DNA of 64,000 nt, from NCBI GenBank assembly GCA_023548195.1, contig JAJHZJ010000014.1, forward strand, positions 13,926,718-13,990,717, in the 5' to 3' direction. Both the position numbers and the translations under genes were made by a program. Source of the DNA: Bettongia penicillata ogilbyi (lineage: Eukaryota > Chordata > Mammalia > Diprotodontia > Potoroidae). Shown here in pieces: positions 21,147-30,560 of the stretch. The notes under the pieces are model-generated. The model was not told the origin of the DNA, made no database searches, and saw nothing but the letters and a program-made list of their open reading frames with translations. The stretch's first letter is position 1. Each line of letters starts with the position of its first letter.

Positions 21147-22746
21147 TTTTCAAAAAAATTTTTAAAATTTATTTTTAGTTTTCAACATTCATTTCCACAA
21201 GATTTTGAGTTCCAAATTTTCTCCCCATCTCTCCCCTCAAGACATTGTGCATTCTGATTACCCCTTCCTCTAATCTACCCTCCCTTCCATCACACCTCTC
21301 CCTTTCCTTATTCCCATCTTCTCTCTTTTCTTGGAGGGCAAGATAAATTTCTATACCCCATTACCTATACTTCTTATTTCCCAGTTGCGTGCAAAAACAA
21401 TTGTCAGCATTTGTTGGTAAACTCTGGGTTCCAACTTCTCTCTCTTCCTCCATCCCCACCCATTTCCACTGAGAGGCAAGCAATTCAATATAGGCTGTAT
21501 ATGTGTAGTTATGCAAAAGATTTTCATAATAGTCATGTTGTGAAAGACTAACTATATTTCCCTCCATCCTATCCTGCCCCCCATTTATTCTATTCTCTTT
21601 TTTTGACCTTGTCCCTCCCCAAGAGTGTTTACTTCTAATTACTCCCTTCTCCTATTTTCCCTCCCTTCTATCATTCCCCCCATGCCCTACTTCTCCCCTT
21701 CTCCCCTGCTTTCCTGAAGTGTAAGATAGATTTTCATACTAAATGTAGCATGTATGTTATTCCCTCCTTAAGCCAAATGTGATGAGAGCATGCTTCACTC
21801 TTTCCCTCTCACCTCCTCCTTTTCCCCCTCCATTGAAAAAGCATTTTCTTGCTTCTTTTATGAGAGTTATTTGCCCCACTCCATTTCTCCCTTTCTCTTC
21901 CCAATATATTCCTCCTCTTTTTTTACATATCATCTCTTCCTATTCAACTCACCTGTGCCCTCTCTCTCTCTATATAATCCCTCCAACTACCCCAATACTG
22001 AGAAAAGTCTCAAGAGTTACAAATATTGTCTTTCCATGTAGAAATGCAAACAGTTCAGCTTTAGTAAATCCCTTATGATTTCTCTTTCCTGTTTACCTTT
22101 TCATGCTTCTCTTGATTCTTGTGTTTGACAGTCAGATTTTCTGTTCAACTCTGGTCTTTTCATCAAGAATGCTTGAAAGTTCTCTGTTTCATTGAATGAC
22201 AATTTTTCCCCCTGCAGTATTATACTCAGTATAATACTGAGGTGATGCTTTGTTTTAATCCTAGCTTCTTTGACTTCTGGAATATCATATTCCAAGCCCT
22301 TTGATCCCTTAATGTAGAAGCTGCTAGATCTTGTGTCATCCTGATTGTATTTCCACAATACTTGAATTGTTTCTTTCTGGCTGTTTGTAATATTTTCTCC
22401 TTGAGCTGGGAACTCTGGAAGCTGTCTTTCACATTTGTGAGTTGAGAAATCTGGGAACCACAGTAGTTATCTGTGATTCTGCATTCTGAAGCCTGCTCCA
22501 GTTTTGTTTGTGCTGTGCTGTGAAGCCAAGATTGTGCTGCACTCCACTTTGAGTTTGGTGAGATAGACCTCTCCTGTCAGCCTTCCAGGCTGTCTTGGGC
22601 TGAAAATCTCTTTCATTCTCTCATTTTGTGACTTCTGCTGCTCTAGAATTTATTTAGAGTCATTTTTTATGGGTATTTTATGGGCTATGGCAGTAGACCT
22701 AGAGCAGGTTCATTCTTCTACTCTTCCATATTGGTTCCACCACCTA
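21147..22746 (-). mobile_element. HAL1-C, older and internally deleted half-LINE-1
   Basis: On the minus strand the 5' end is at 22746 ('ggtggaaccaatatggaaga'), a diverged version of the HAL1 5' terminus. The element jumps from 5' UTR directly into the C-terminal third of ORF1 near 22432, then runs through a polypurine 3' UTR to the tail at 21147. TSD 'tcaaagaaactcct' (21133-21146) versus 'tcgaagaaattcct' (22747-22760). Substitutions are more numerous than in the other copies. It lacks the CA microsatellite, having 'tctctctctctata' instead (about 21962-21975). It appears to be the oldest of the five. Confidence 0.82.
22110..22432 (-). pseudogene. ORF1 C-terminal remnant of HAL1-C
   Basis: Two overlapping frames together give the L1 ORF1p C-terminal domain: 'SQLKEKILQTARKKQFKYCG' (about 22363-22422) and then, in another frame, 'FNETENFQAFLMKRPEL'. 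The frameshift lies near 22230-22260. The coiled coil and RRM-like parts have been deleted. Confidence 0.8.
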
Positions 22747-22884
22747 TCGAAGAAATTCCTAAGAATGGCCTGTTGTTGCTGTTGTTGTTTTACTAGTATA
22801 TTGATATAAAACCTTAACTTTATACATGTTCAGATGCTTGGGTATGAAATGAAGGAAACCATGGTGTTCATGGTTTTACAAGGA

Positions 22885-22945
22885 TATCAATGAATCAACC
22901 AATAAACATTTATTAAGCACCTACTATGTTCCATGTTCTTATAGA
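22885..22945 (-). repeat. L2/MIR3-type 3' tail, antisense
   Basis: 'aataaacatttattaagcac' followed by 'ctactatgttcca' is the reverse complement of the shared 3' end of L2 and MIR3. Confidence 0.7.
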
Positions 22946-23873
22946 ATCTTACTTTTTCTCAGGAAACTATTCTAGTCATCTTAGACTCCTGCAAAAGCTT
23001 TTGGATGTTTATCTACTTCTACTTGTAGTTCTGTTTCTTTCTTTTTTTTTACTTATTTATTTATTTAACTTTTTACATTCATTTTCACAAAATTTTGGTT
23101 TGCAAATTTTCTCCCCTTTTCTCCCCTCCCCCCACCCCAGTACCCCAAGCAATCTAATTTTCCCTATCTCCAATCTGCCCTCTCTTCGTCATCTCTCCCT
23201 TCTCTTGTCTCCATCTTCTCTTTTCTCCTGTAGGGCCAGATGACTTTCTATTCCTCATTAACTGTATGTCTTCTTTCCTAGTAGCAACAGCAATGCTAGA
23301 CAATTGTTCCTAAAACTTTGAGTTCCAAATTCTCCCCATCCCTCCCTCCCCACCCATTCCCTTTGGGAAGGCAGGCAATTCAATATAGGCCATATCTGTG
23401 TAATTTTGCAAATGACTTCCCTGATAGTCATGTTGTGTAAGACTAACTGAATTACCCTCCATCCTACCCTGCCCCTCATTGTTCCTCTTCTGTCTTTTGA
23501 TCCTGTCCCTCCCCAAGTGTTGACTTCAAATTGCTCCCTCCTCCCTTTGCCCTCCCTTCCATCATCCCCCCCTCTTGCTTATCTCCTTCTCCCCCACTTT
23601 CCTATACTGTAAGATAGGTTTTCATACCAAAATGAGTGTGCATTTTATTCCTTCCTTTAGTCAAATGTGATGAGGGTAAACTAATTGTTTTTTTTTTCTC
23701 AGCTCTCCTCTTGTTCCCTCCACTAAAAGGTCTCCTACTTGCCTCTTAAATGACATATAATTACCCCATTCCATTTCACCCTCTTTCCTCCCACTACATT
23801 TCTCTCTCACCATTTACCTTAATTTCTTTTAAGATATGGTCCCATCCTATTCAATTCACTCTGTGCTCTCTGT

Positions 23874-23935
23874 CTCTGTGTGCATGTGCATGTGTGTATG
23901 TGTGTGTGTGCATGCATGTACATGTGTGTGTGTGG
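23874..23935 (-). repeat. (TG/CA) microsatellite inside HAL1-D
   Basis: Alternating 'tgtgtg', 'catgtg' and 'gcatgc' units on the plus strand, at the same element position as in HAL1-A, -B and -E. Confidence 0.85.
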
Positions 23936-24068
23936 TCCCACCAACTACCCAGATACTGAAAAGTTTTAAGAGTTACAAATATTGTCTTTCCATGTAGAAA
24001 TGTAAACAGTTCACTTCTGGTAAGTCCCTTAAGACTTCTCTTTGCTGTTTACTTTTTCATGCTTCTTC

Positions 24069-25167
24069 TCATTCTTGTGTTTGGAAGTCAAATTTTCTTT
24101 TCAGCTCTGGTTTTTTCATCCAGAATGCTTGAAAGTCCTCTGTTTCATTGAAAGACCATATTTTCCTCTGAAGTATTATACTCAGTTTAGCTGGGTAGGT
24201 GATTCTTGGTTTGAGTCCTAGTTCCTTTGACTTCTGGAATATCCTATTCCACGCCCTTCGATCTCTTAATGTAGAAGCTGCTAGATCTTGAGTTATCCTG
24301 ATTGTATTTCCACAGTACTGGAATTGTTTCTTTCTAGCTGCTTGCAAGATTTTCTCCTTGAGCTGGGAGTTCTGGAATTTGGCCACAATGTTCCTAGGAG
24401 CTTCTCTTTTTGGATCTCTTTCAGGTGGCGATCGATGGATTCTTTCAGTACTTATTTTGCCCTCTGGTTGTAGAATGTCAGGGCATTTTTCTTGATAATT
24501 TCATGGAAGATAATGTCTAGGCTCTTTTTTTGATCCTGGCTTTCAGGTAGTCCCATAATTTTTAAATTGTCTCTCCTGGATGTATTTTCCAGGTCAGTTG
24601 TTTTTCCCATGAGATATTTCACATTCTCTTCCATTTTTTCATTCTTTGGTTTTGTTTGGTGATTTCTTGGTTTCTCGTAAAGTCATTAGACTCCATCTGT
24701 TCCATTCTAATTTTGAGAGAACTATTCTCTTCAGTGAGCTTTTGAACCTCTTTTTCCATGTGGCTAATTCTGCTTTTGAAAGCATTCTTCTCCTCATTGG
24801 CTTTTTGCACCTCTTTTGCCAATTGAGTGAGCCTAGTCTTCAAAGTGTTATTTTCTTCAGAATTTTTTTGGGTCTCCTTAACCAAGGTATTGACCCGTTT
24901 TTCATACTTTTCTTGCATCTCTCTCATTTCTCTTCCCAGTTTTTCCTCCACCTGTCTAACTTGCTTTTCAAAGTTCTTTTTGAGCTCTTCCAAGGCCTGA
25001 GACCTCCTGACATCCCCCTGGGGTGTCTGGGGTACCGAGGCCCCGCCCTCCACATCTTTCCTTGATGGTGAGAATACGTCCTTGTCATCAGATCCGAATG
25101 TCGGGATCATTTGCATTTGTTGGAAAAAACTCCCTATAGTCTTATTTTTCTTCCCTTTTCTGGGCAT
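24069..25167 (-). pseudogene. L1 ORF1p-like ORF of HAL1-D (two frameshifts)
   Basis: Starts at 25167 with 'MPRKGKKNKTIGSFFQQMQM'. A coiled coil covers roughly residues 45-170. The frame is lost near 24640 through a one-base deletion in 'ccaaagaatg' (other copies have an extra A). It is regained as 'MEENVKYLMGKTTDLEN', then lost again near 24487 in 'ggcatttttcttg'. The C-terminal domain (24386-24069) is open and ends at the family stop. There is no TAG at the position shared by HAL1-A and -B; here it is CAG (plus strand 'catctgttcc'). Confidence 0.88.
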
Positions 25168-25986
25168 TTTCCCAGCCAGTTACTTGACTTCTGAGATTCC
25201 TGTTCACCCCCGCCTAGATCCGCCCAGCTGGTGCTTGGGGTCTGAGGTTCAAATGGGCTTTCTGCAGCAAGCTTTAGTTCTGGTGCTGGGGTGGGGGCAG
25301 GTCCACCTCCCAGGCTCGGCCTCCTCAGGGGCTTTATGCAGAGACTTTCAGGAACGGAGCGGGTTGGGGGCGGCCGCCTCCCAGGCTCAGCCCCCTCAGG
25401 GGCTTTATGCAGAGGCCTTCAGTAATAGAGTGGGGTGAGGCAGGGCCATCTCCCAGGCTCAGCTCCCTCAGGTTGTTTATGCAGAGACCTTTCGTAATGA
25501 AGATCCTGCCTGCTGCTGGGGGAGTCCTGGGCCGCCGCAGCCGCTGCTGCCTCTGCTGCCACCCACGCCTCTGCCTCTGCCGCTTCCTGCCCCCGTCTCT
25601 GCTGCTGACGCTTCCTCCCGAGGGGGCCCGAGTCACAGAGCCCCTCCACTCCCCCTCTCGTCCAGCCTAGCCTTCTCTCTCACTGACCTGTAGCTTCTGT
25701 GGGCGGAGGAACTTTTCCGGCTGCTGGAGCCTCTGTCCCTGAAGCCTACTCGGGTCAGCTTCTCTGGGGCTGCAGCCAGGGCAGCGCTGGGGGTGAGGTC
25801 TGCTTTCCAGGGTGCAATGAACCCTGGGGACAGGTCTCCAGGGCTCTCTGGCACGGAAATATCTTCCACTCCGTTTCTGCACACCTTTCAGTGATCCAGA
25901 ATTTATGCGGATCTCTTTTTACATTAATTCTATGGGCTGTGGGTTGGAGCTCGTAAACGTGCGTCCTTCTACTCCGCCATCTTGGC
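25168..25986 (-). promoter_or_regulatory. 5' UTR, putative internal promoter, of HAL1-D
   Basis: A CpG-rich region spans about 25300-25860. At the minus-strand 5' terminus, 25974-25983 carries the YY1-like word 'aagatggcgg', 4-13 bases from the element start. In human L1 a YY1 site at this position sets the transcription start, so a similar role is inferred. Confidence 0.55.
25307..25500 (-). repeat. ~71-bp 5' UTR monomers of HAL1-D (three units)
   Basis: Unit starts 'ctcccaggctc' at 25307, 25378 and 25450 (spacing 71 and 72 bp). Each contains 'tttatgcagag' about 28 bp in, followed by a degenerate 'ttcag/ttcg.aa' block and a G-rich end. They lie 140-330 nt upstream of the ORF1 start, inside the 5' UTR. 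Confidence 0.82.
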
Positions 25987-26003
25987 CTTGTAGCTCTGTT
26001 TCT

Positions 26004-26739
26004 AAGAGAACAGCAGCAAACAATTAGAAGTAACACCATAAGAAGGCAACAGATTAGTGGAAGGGTGAAAAGTGTCTTAGCTAACTGAAGTGGTGTGGAT
26101 AGAAATGTCGGGATTCTAATAGGTTTCCAGGAGATTCTCCCTTGCCATTTGTATCATGAAGTTACCAAATAATCAAATACTACTGTAGTTCAGGGATAAC
26201 TTGTTCATTTTTTATCCTCAGGAGAGATGTGCAGCTTGCCCTAAATTGCCTTTCCCCATGTAGACCAGAAGCATTGGACCATAACGTGTCCTTGAAGTAA
26301 ACTTACTTCCAATCATTCCTAAAATTTTGTGCTGTATGAAGATAAAGAATTCTCTAATTGGCTGCTAAGCCAAAAGATCTGATGACTCGGGAGACCATAC
26401 AAAAGATGGAATAGCTTCCAGGTTCTGGACTGCAGTTCTTCAGGTTAGCAAGATGAGATTCCAGTGAGGGGTGAAAAAGAATGATCCTCCTCTACATTAA
26501 TATCATAATGACTCTGCTGCTCCCCATATAAAGCTAGAAGTATGAATTCACCTGGGTTAATTTGCCCTGAGAACTGTTGATGATATTTTCACTTTGTATT
26601 TGTTATCTCATGATATTAGATCAATAATCTGAGAAAGCCACGTGCTTTTGAATTCAGAAGATCTGGAGAACCAGAACGGAGTTTTTTTCTATAGCTGGAG
26701 CTTAGTGGTGGTAGTAATCCACTGGAGCAGCAGGGTTGT
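26004..26739. other. Gene-free stretch, nothing recognised
   Basis: No repeat signature or coding frame that I can support. Confidence 0.4.
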
Positions 26740-27009
26740 TGTTGTGTTTGTCCCTCATTCTCGAAGAGGACCATGACATCAAGATGATGACATGACTTGC
26801 AGTTGACTTTGATATGAGTGAGGGAGGGCTGCGCAAGGTCACCAACCTCTCCTTCTTCTCCTGAGCCATCTTGCTCCAGCGACCTGATATTCATCAGCAT
26901 GACTGGAGATGGCCCAGGATGCAATATGAGACCCTGATGCTTTCAGGCTAAGGTCTTATAGCATTCTCACTTTGAGTGAGATATATCCATTCAATGAATA
27001 GGCTTCTTT
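26740..27009 (+). mobile_element. Retroposon 5' part (RTE/SINE-like), plus orientation
   Basis: Starts with 'gttgttgttgtgtttgtccc', then 'cattctcgaagaggaccatg', 'cttgcagttgactttgatat', 'gagggagggctgcgcaaggt' and 'gactggagatggcccagg'. Same family as 19165-19791 (minus) and 46612-47250 (plus). HAL1-E inserted in its far end. Confidence 0.7.
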
Positions 27010-27493
27010 TTTTTTTTAAACATAAATTTATTTATTTAACTTTTTACATTCATTTTCACAAAATTTTGGGTTCCAAATTTTCTCCCCTTTTATCCCCTCC
27101 TCCCACCCCAATACACTGAGCATTCTAATTTTCCCTATCACCAATCTGCTCTCTCTTCTATCATCCCTCCCTTCTCTTGTCCCCATCTTCTCTTTTGTCT
27201 TGTAGGGCCAGATGACTTTCTATTCCCCATTAACTCTATGTCTTATTTCCTAGTAGCAACAACAATACTCAACAGTTGTTCCTCAAACTTTGAGTTCCAA
27301 ATTCTCTCCATCCCTCCCTCCCCACCCATTCCCTTTGGGAAGGCAGGTAATTCAATATAGGCCATATCTGTGTAGTTTTGCAAATGACTTCGATAATAGT
27401 TGTGTTGTGTAAGACTAACTGTATTTCCCTCCATCCTGTCCTGCCCCCCATTGTTTCTATTCTGTCTTTTGATTCTGTCCCTCCCCAAGTGTT

Positions 27494-27543
27494 GACTTCA
27501 AATTGCTCCCTCCTCCCAGACTTCAAATTGCTCCCTCCTCCCA
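27494..27543. repeat. 25-bp tandem duplication inside HAL1-E 3' UTR
   Basis: Two perfect head-to-tail copies of a 25-bp unit beginning 'gacttcaaattgctccctcc'. The other HAL1 copies have a single unit here. Confidence 0.9.
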
Positions 27544-27884
27544 TTGCCCTCCCTTCCATCATCACCCCCCACCCTGCTTATCTCCTTCTCCCCCACTTTC
27601 CTGTATTGTAAGATAGGTTTTCATATGAAAATGAATGTGCATTTTATTCTTCCTTTGGTCGAATGTGATGAGGGTAAACTTCATGTTTTTTTCTCAACTT
27701 TCCTCTTTTTCCCTCCACTAAAAAGTCTCCTGCTTGCCTCTTGAATGAGATATAATTTACCCCATTCCATTTCTCCCTCTCTCCTCCCACTACATTTCTC
27801 TCTCACCATTTGCCTTAATTTCTTTTAAGATATGGTCCCATCCTATTCAATTCACTCTGTGCTCTCTGTCTCTGCATGTGCGTG

Positions 27885-27887
<3 letters not shown>

Positions 27888-27934
<47 letters not shown>

Positions 27935-27940
27935 TGTGTG
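27888..27940 (-). repeat. (TG/CA)n microsatellite inside HAL1-E
   Basis: Nearly uninterrupted (TG)n of about 50 bp, the purest of the HAL1 tracts in the window. Confidence 0.9.
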
Positions 27941-28074
27941 GTCCCACCAACTATCCAGATACTGAAAAGTTTTAAGAGTTACAAATATTGTCTTTCCATG
28001 TAGGAATGTAAACAGTTCACCTTTGGTAAGTCCCTTATGACCTCTCTTTGCTGTTTACTTTTTCATGCTTCTTC

Positions 28075-29178
28075 TCATTCTTGTGTTTGAAAGTCAAATT
28101 TTCTTTTCAGCTCTGGTCTTTTCATCAAGAATGCTTGAAAGTCCTCTGTTTCATTGAAAGACCATTTTTTTCCCCTGAAGTATTATATTCAGTTTTGCTG
28201 GGTAGGTGATTCTTGGTTTGAGTCCTAGTTCCTTTGACTTCTGGAATACCCTATTCCATGCCCTTCGATCCCTTAATGTAGAAGCTGCTAGATCTTGTGT
28301 TATCCTGATTGTATTTCCACAATACTGGAATTATTTCTTTCTAGCTGCTTGCAATATTTTCTCCTTGACCTGGGAACTCTGGAATTTGGCAACAATATTC
28401 CTAGGAGTTTCTCCTTTTGGATCTCTTTCAGGTGGTGATGGATGGATTCTTTCAATACTGATTTTGCCCTCTGGTTCTAGAATCTCAGGGCAGTTTTCCT
28501 TGATCATTTCATGAAAGATGATGTCTAGGCTCTTTTTTTGATCATGGCTTTCAGGTAGTCCCATAATTTTAAAATTGCCTCTCCTGGATCTATTTTCCAG
28601 GTCAGTTGTTTTTCCAATGAGATATTTCACATTCTCTTCCATTTTTTCATTCTTTTGGTTTTGTTTGGTGATTTCTTGGTTTCTCAGAAAGTCATTAGCC
28701 TCCATCTGTTCCATTCTAATTTTGAGAGAACTATTTTCTTCAGTGAGCTTTTGAACCTCTTTTTCCATTTGGCTAATTCTGCTTTTGAAAGCATTCCTCT
28801 CCTCATTGGCTTCTTGAACCTCTTTTGCCAATTGAGTGAGCCTATTTTTCAAGGTGTTATTTTCTTCAGCATTTTTTGGGTCTCCTTTACCAAGGTATTG
28901 ACTCGTTTTTCATGCTTTTCTTGCATCTCTCTCATTTCTCTTCCCAGTTTTTCCTCCACCTGTCTAACTTGATTTTCAAAATCTTTTTTGAGCTCTTCCA
29001 TGGCCTGAGCCCAGCAGACATCCACCTTGGATGTCTGGGATACAGAGGCTCTTACCTCCACGTCTTTCCCTGATGGCAAGCATTGTTCCTCCCCATCAGA
29101 AATGAAAGGAGGAAACATCATCTGTTCCCCAAGAAAGTAGCTTTCTATGGTCTTATTTTTCTTCCCTTTTCTGGGCAT
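28075..29178 (-). pseudogene. L1 ORF1p-like ORF of HAL1-E (frameshift and stop)
   Basis: Starts at 29178 with 'MPRKGKKNKTIESYFLGEQM'. The segment after the N-terminus ('FPPFISDGEEQCLPSGKD') is clearly different from 'IPTFGSDDKD' in the B and D copies. A coiled coil follows. The frame is lost by a one-base contraction in the A-run near 28872-28877 (as in HAL1-B) and continues from about 28852. A TAA at 28331-28333 replaces the expected Q codon after 'AARKK'. The remaining C-terminal domain is readable to the family stop at 28075. Confidence 0.87.
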
Positions 29179-29858
29179 TTTCCCATCCAATTACTTGACT
29201 TCTGAGATTCTTCTCCACCCCCACCTAGATCTGCCCAGCTCGTTCTTGGGGTCTGAGATTCAAATGCTGCTCCCCAGGCTCAGGGCTTTCGGGGGGGGCA
29301 TGGCTGCTATTCAATGTGAACTTAAGTTCTGGTGCTCAGGTGGGTGCAGGGATGTCTCCCAGGCTCAGTTCCCTCAGGGGCTTTATGCGGAGATCTTTGG
29401 TAATGTAGCAGAGCTCCTGTCTGCTCTGGGAGTCCTGGGCCACTGCTGCCTCTGCTGCTGCTGCCTCTGCCACTGCCTCCCGTGGGGGCCTGAGTCACAG
29501 AGACACCTCGCTCCCCTCTTGGCCAGCCCAGAAGTCTCTCTCACTGACCTGTAGTGCCTTGGTAGAGCGACCTCCGTGGCCGCAGGAGATTCTGTCCCTG
29601 AAGCCTGCTCCGATCTGCTCCTCTGGGGCAGCACGGCCAGGTTATCGCAGGGGTGGGCTCTGCCGTCCAATGCGTGATGGACCCCTGGGGTCGGTTTTTC
29701 AGGGCTCTCTGGAACGGAAATCTCTTCCACTGTGTTTCTGCATGGCTTGCACTGCTCCAGAATTTGTGGGGAGTTCTTTTTACAGAGAATTTATGGGCTG
29801 TGGGTTTGGAGCTAGCATATGTGAGTCTTTCTACTCTGCCATCTTGGCTACTCCCCGC
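29179..29858 (-). promoter_or_regulatory. 5' UTR, putative internal promoter, of HAL1-E
   Basis: The 5' terminus carries 'aagatggcag' (YY1-like). One full monomer begins 'ctcccaggctc' at 29356, and a partial one ('ctccccaggctc', 29271) lies closer to the ORF. GC-rich over about 29280-29720. Confidence 0.5.
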
Positions 29859-29873
29859 TGAATAGGCTTCTTT

Positions 29874-30391
29874 AAGCAGCAAGGACTGATAGGAAAAATG
29901 CCTTCATTTGAGAGAGTCATCATGAAAAAGAAGCTCAAGCTTGACTTTTTGATTGAACAGTGCTTCGTACAAAGGTGAAATAGGAAATTCCTAATTGGTG
30001 CTATTGTACAACTGCTGCATTTTCAGTTGAGGCTTAATTAATATATTAGCTTTTCAACAGATTTTAAACAGAGTTTTTTATGAAGTTGCTAAACCAATGT
30101 GTACCTTGTTAAATCTGTTTGTGTTATGATTCTTCTATGGTTAACATTCTCTCTTGATTTAGCAATAAACTACCTGTCCTAAACCTGATTAATATTTTAC
30201 ATGTAGTATTTCTTTTCTAGCTTCCTCTCCTTTTGGGGAAAACTTTTCAACATTGAGCCACAACTATTACTATAATTCACGCTTTTTTGGACACCAGTGA
30301 GGGTCTGTTAGAAAGCCAGAAATTGTGAGAATGGAGATCCTAATCCCCCAATAAAGTTCTAAGTGAGTGATGCCTATTCACTAGAATTAGA
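29874..30391. other. Gene-free stretch, nothing recognised
   Basis: AT-rich, with no repeat or ORF recognised. Confidence 0.4.
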
Positions 30392-30560
30392 ATCATAGGA
30401 CCATATGGGAATACATTTAATCCAACCCTTCATTTTACAAATGAAGAAATTGAGGCCTATAGAGTTTAAGTGATTTGTCCAAGGTCACACAGAGCTTGGC
30501 AGAGCTAGGTTTTGAATTCTAGTCTTCTGACTTCAAATCCCATACATTTTCTCTTGCAAC
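30392..30560 (-). repeat. MIR, antisense
   Basis: 'cattttacaaatgaagaaat' (30430-30449), 'aagtgatttgtccaaggtca' (30468-30487), 'cacagagcttggcagagcta' and 'ggttttgaattctag' match the reverse complement of MIR. Confidence 0.88.

Larger units (their letters stand above)
23039..25986 (-). mobile_element. HAL1-D, full-length half-LINE-1
   Basis: The minus strand starts at 25986 with 'gccaagatggcggagtagaa'. It continues through a GC-rich 5' UTR with three ~71-bp monomers, ORF1 (25167-24069), a (CA) tract, a polypurine 3' UTR and an A-rich tail at 23039. The TSD is clear: 'cttgtagttctgtttct' (23022-23038) and 'cttgtagctctgtttct' (25987-26003), 16 of 17 identical. About 2.95 kb. No ORF2. It is the best preserved 5' end in the window. 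Confidence 0.9.
27010..29858 (-). mobile_element. HAL1-E, full-length half-LINE-1
   Basis: The minus strand starts at 29858 with 'gcggggagtagccaagatgg'. It runs through a 5' UTR with one complete monomer, ORF1 (29178-28075), a (CA) tract and a polypurine 3' UTR to the A-rich tail at about 27010. It has a perfect 15-bp TSD 'tgaataggcttcttt' at 26995-27009 and 29859-29873. Its ORF1 N-terminal region and 5' UTR differ from A, B and D, which points to a different source subfamily. Confidence 0.9.

Noticed and set aside
24646..25065. 139-codon plus-strand ORF as a gene
   Set aside because: It lies exactly antisense to the HAL1-D ORF1 coiled coil. Its F/L/S composition follows from K/E codons on the other strand. 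Kept only as a speculative finding.
9149..29858. Segmental duplication as the origin of the five HAL1 copies
   Set aside because: Each copy has a different flanking site and its own TSD, so they are independent retrotransposition events.
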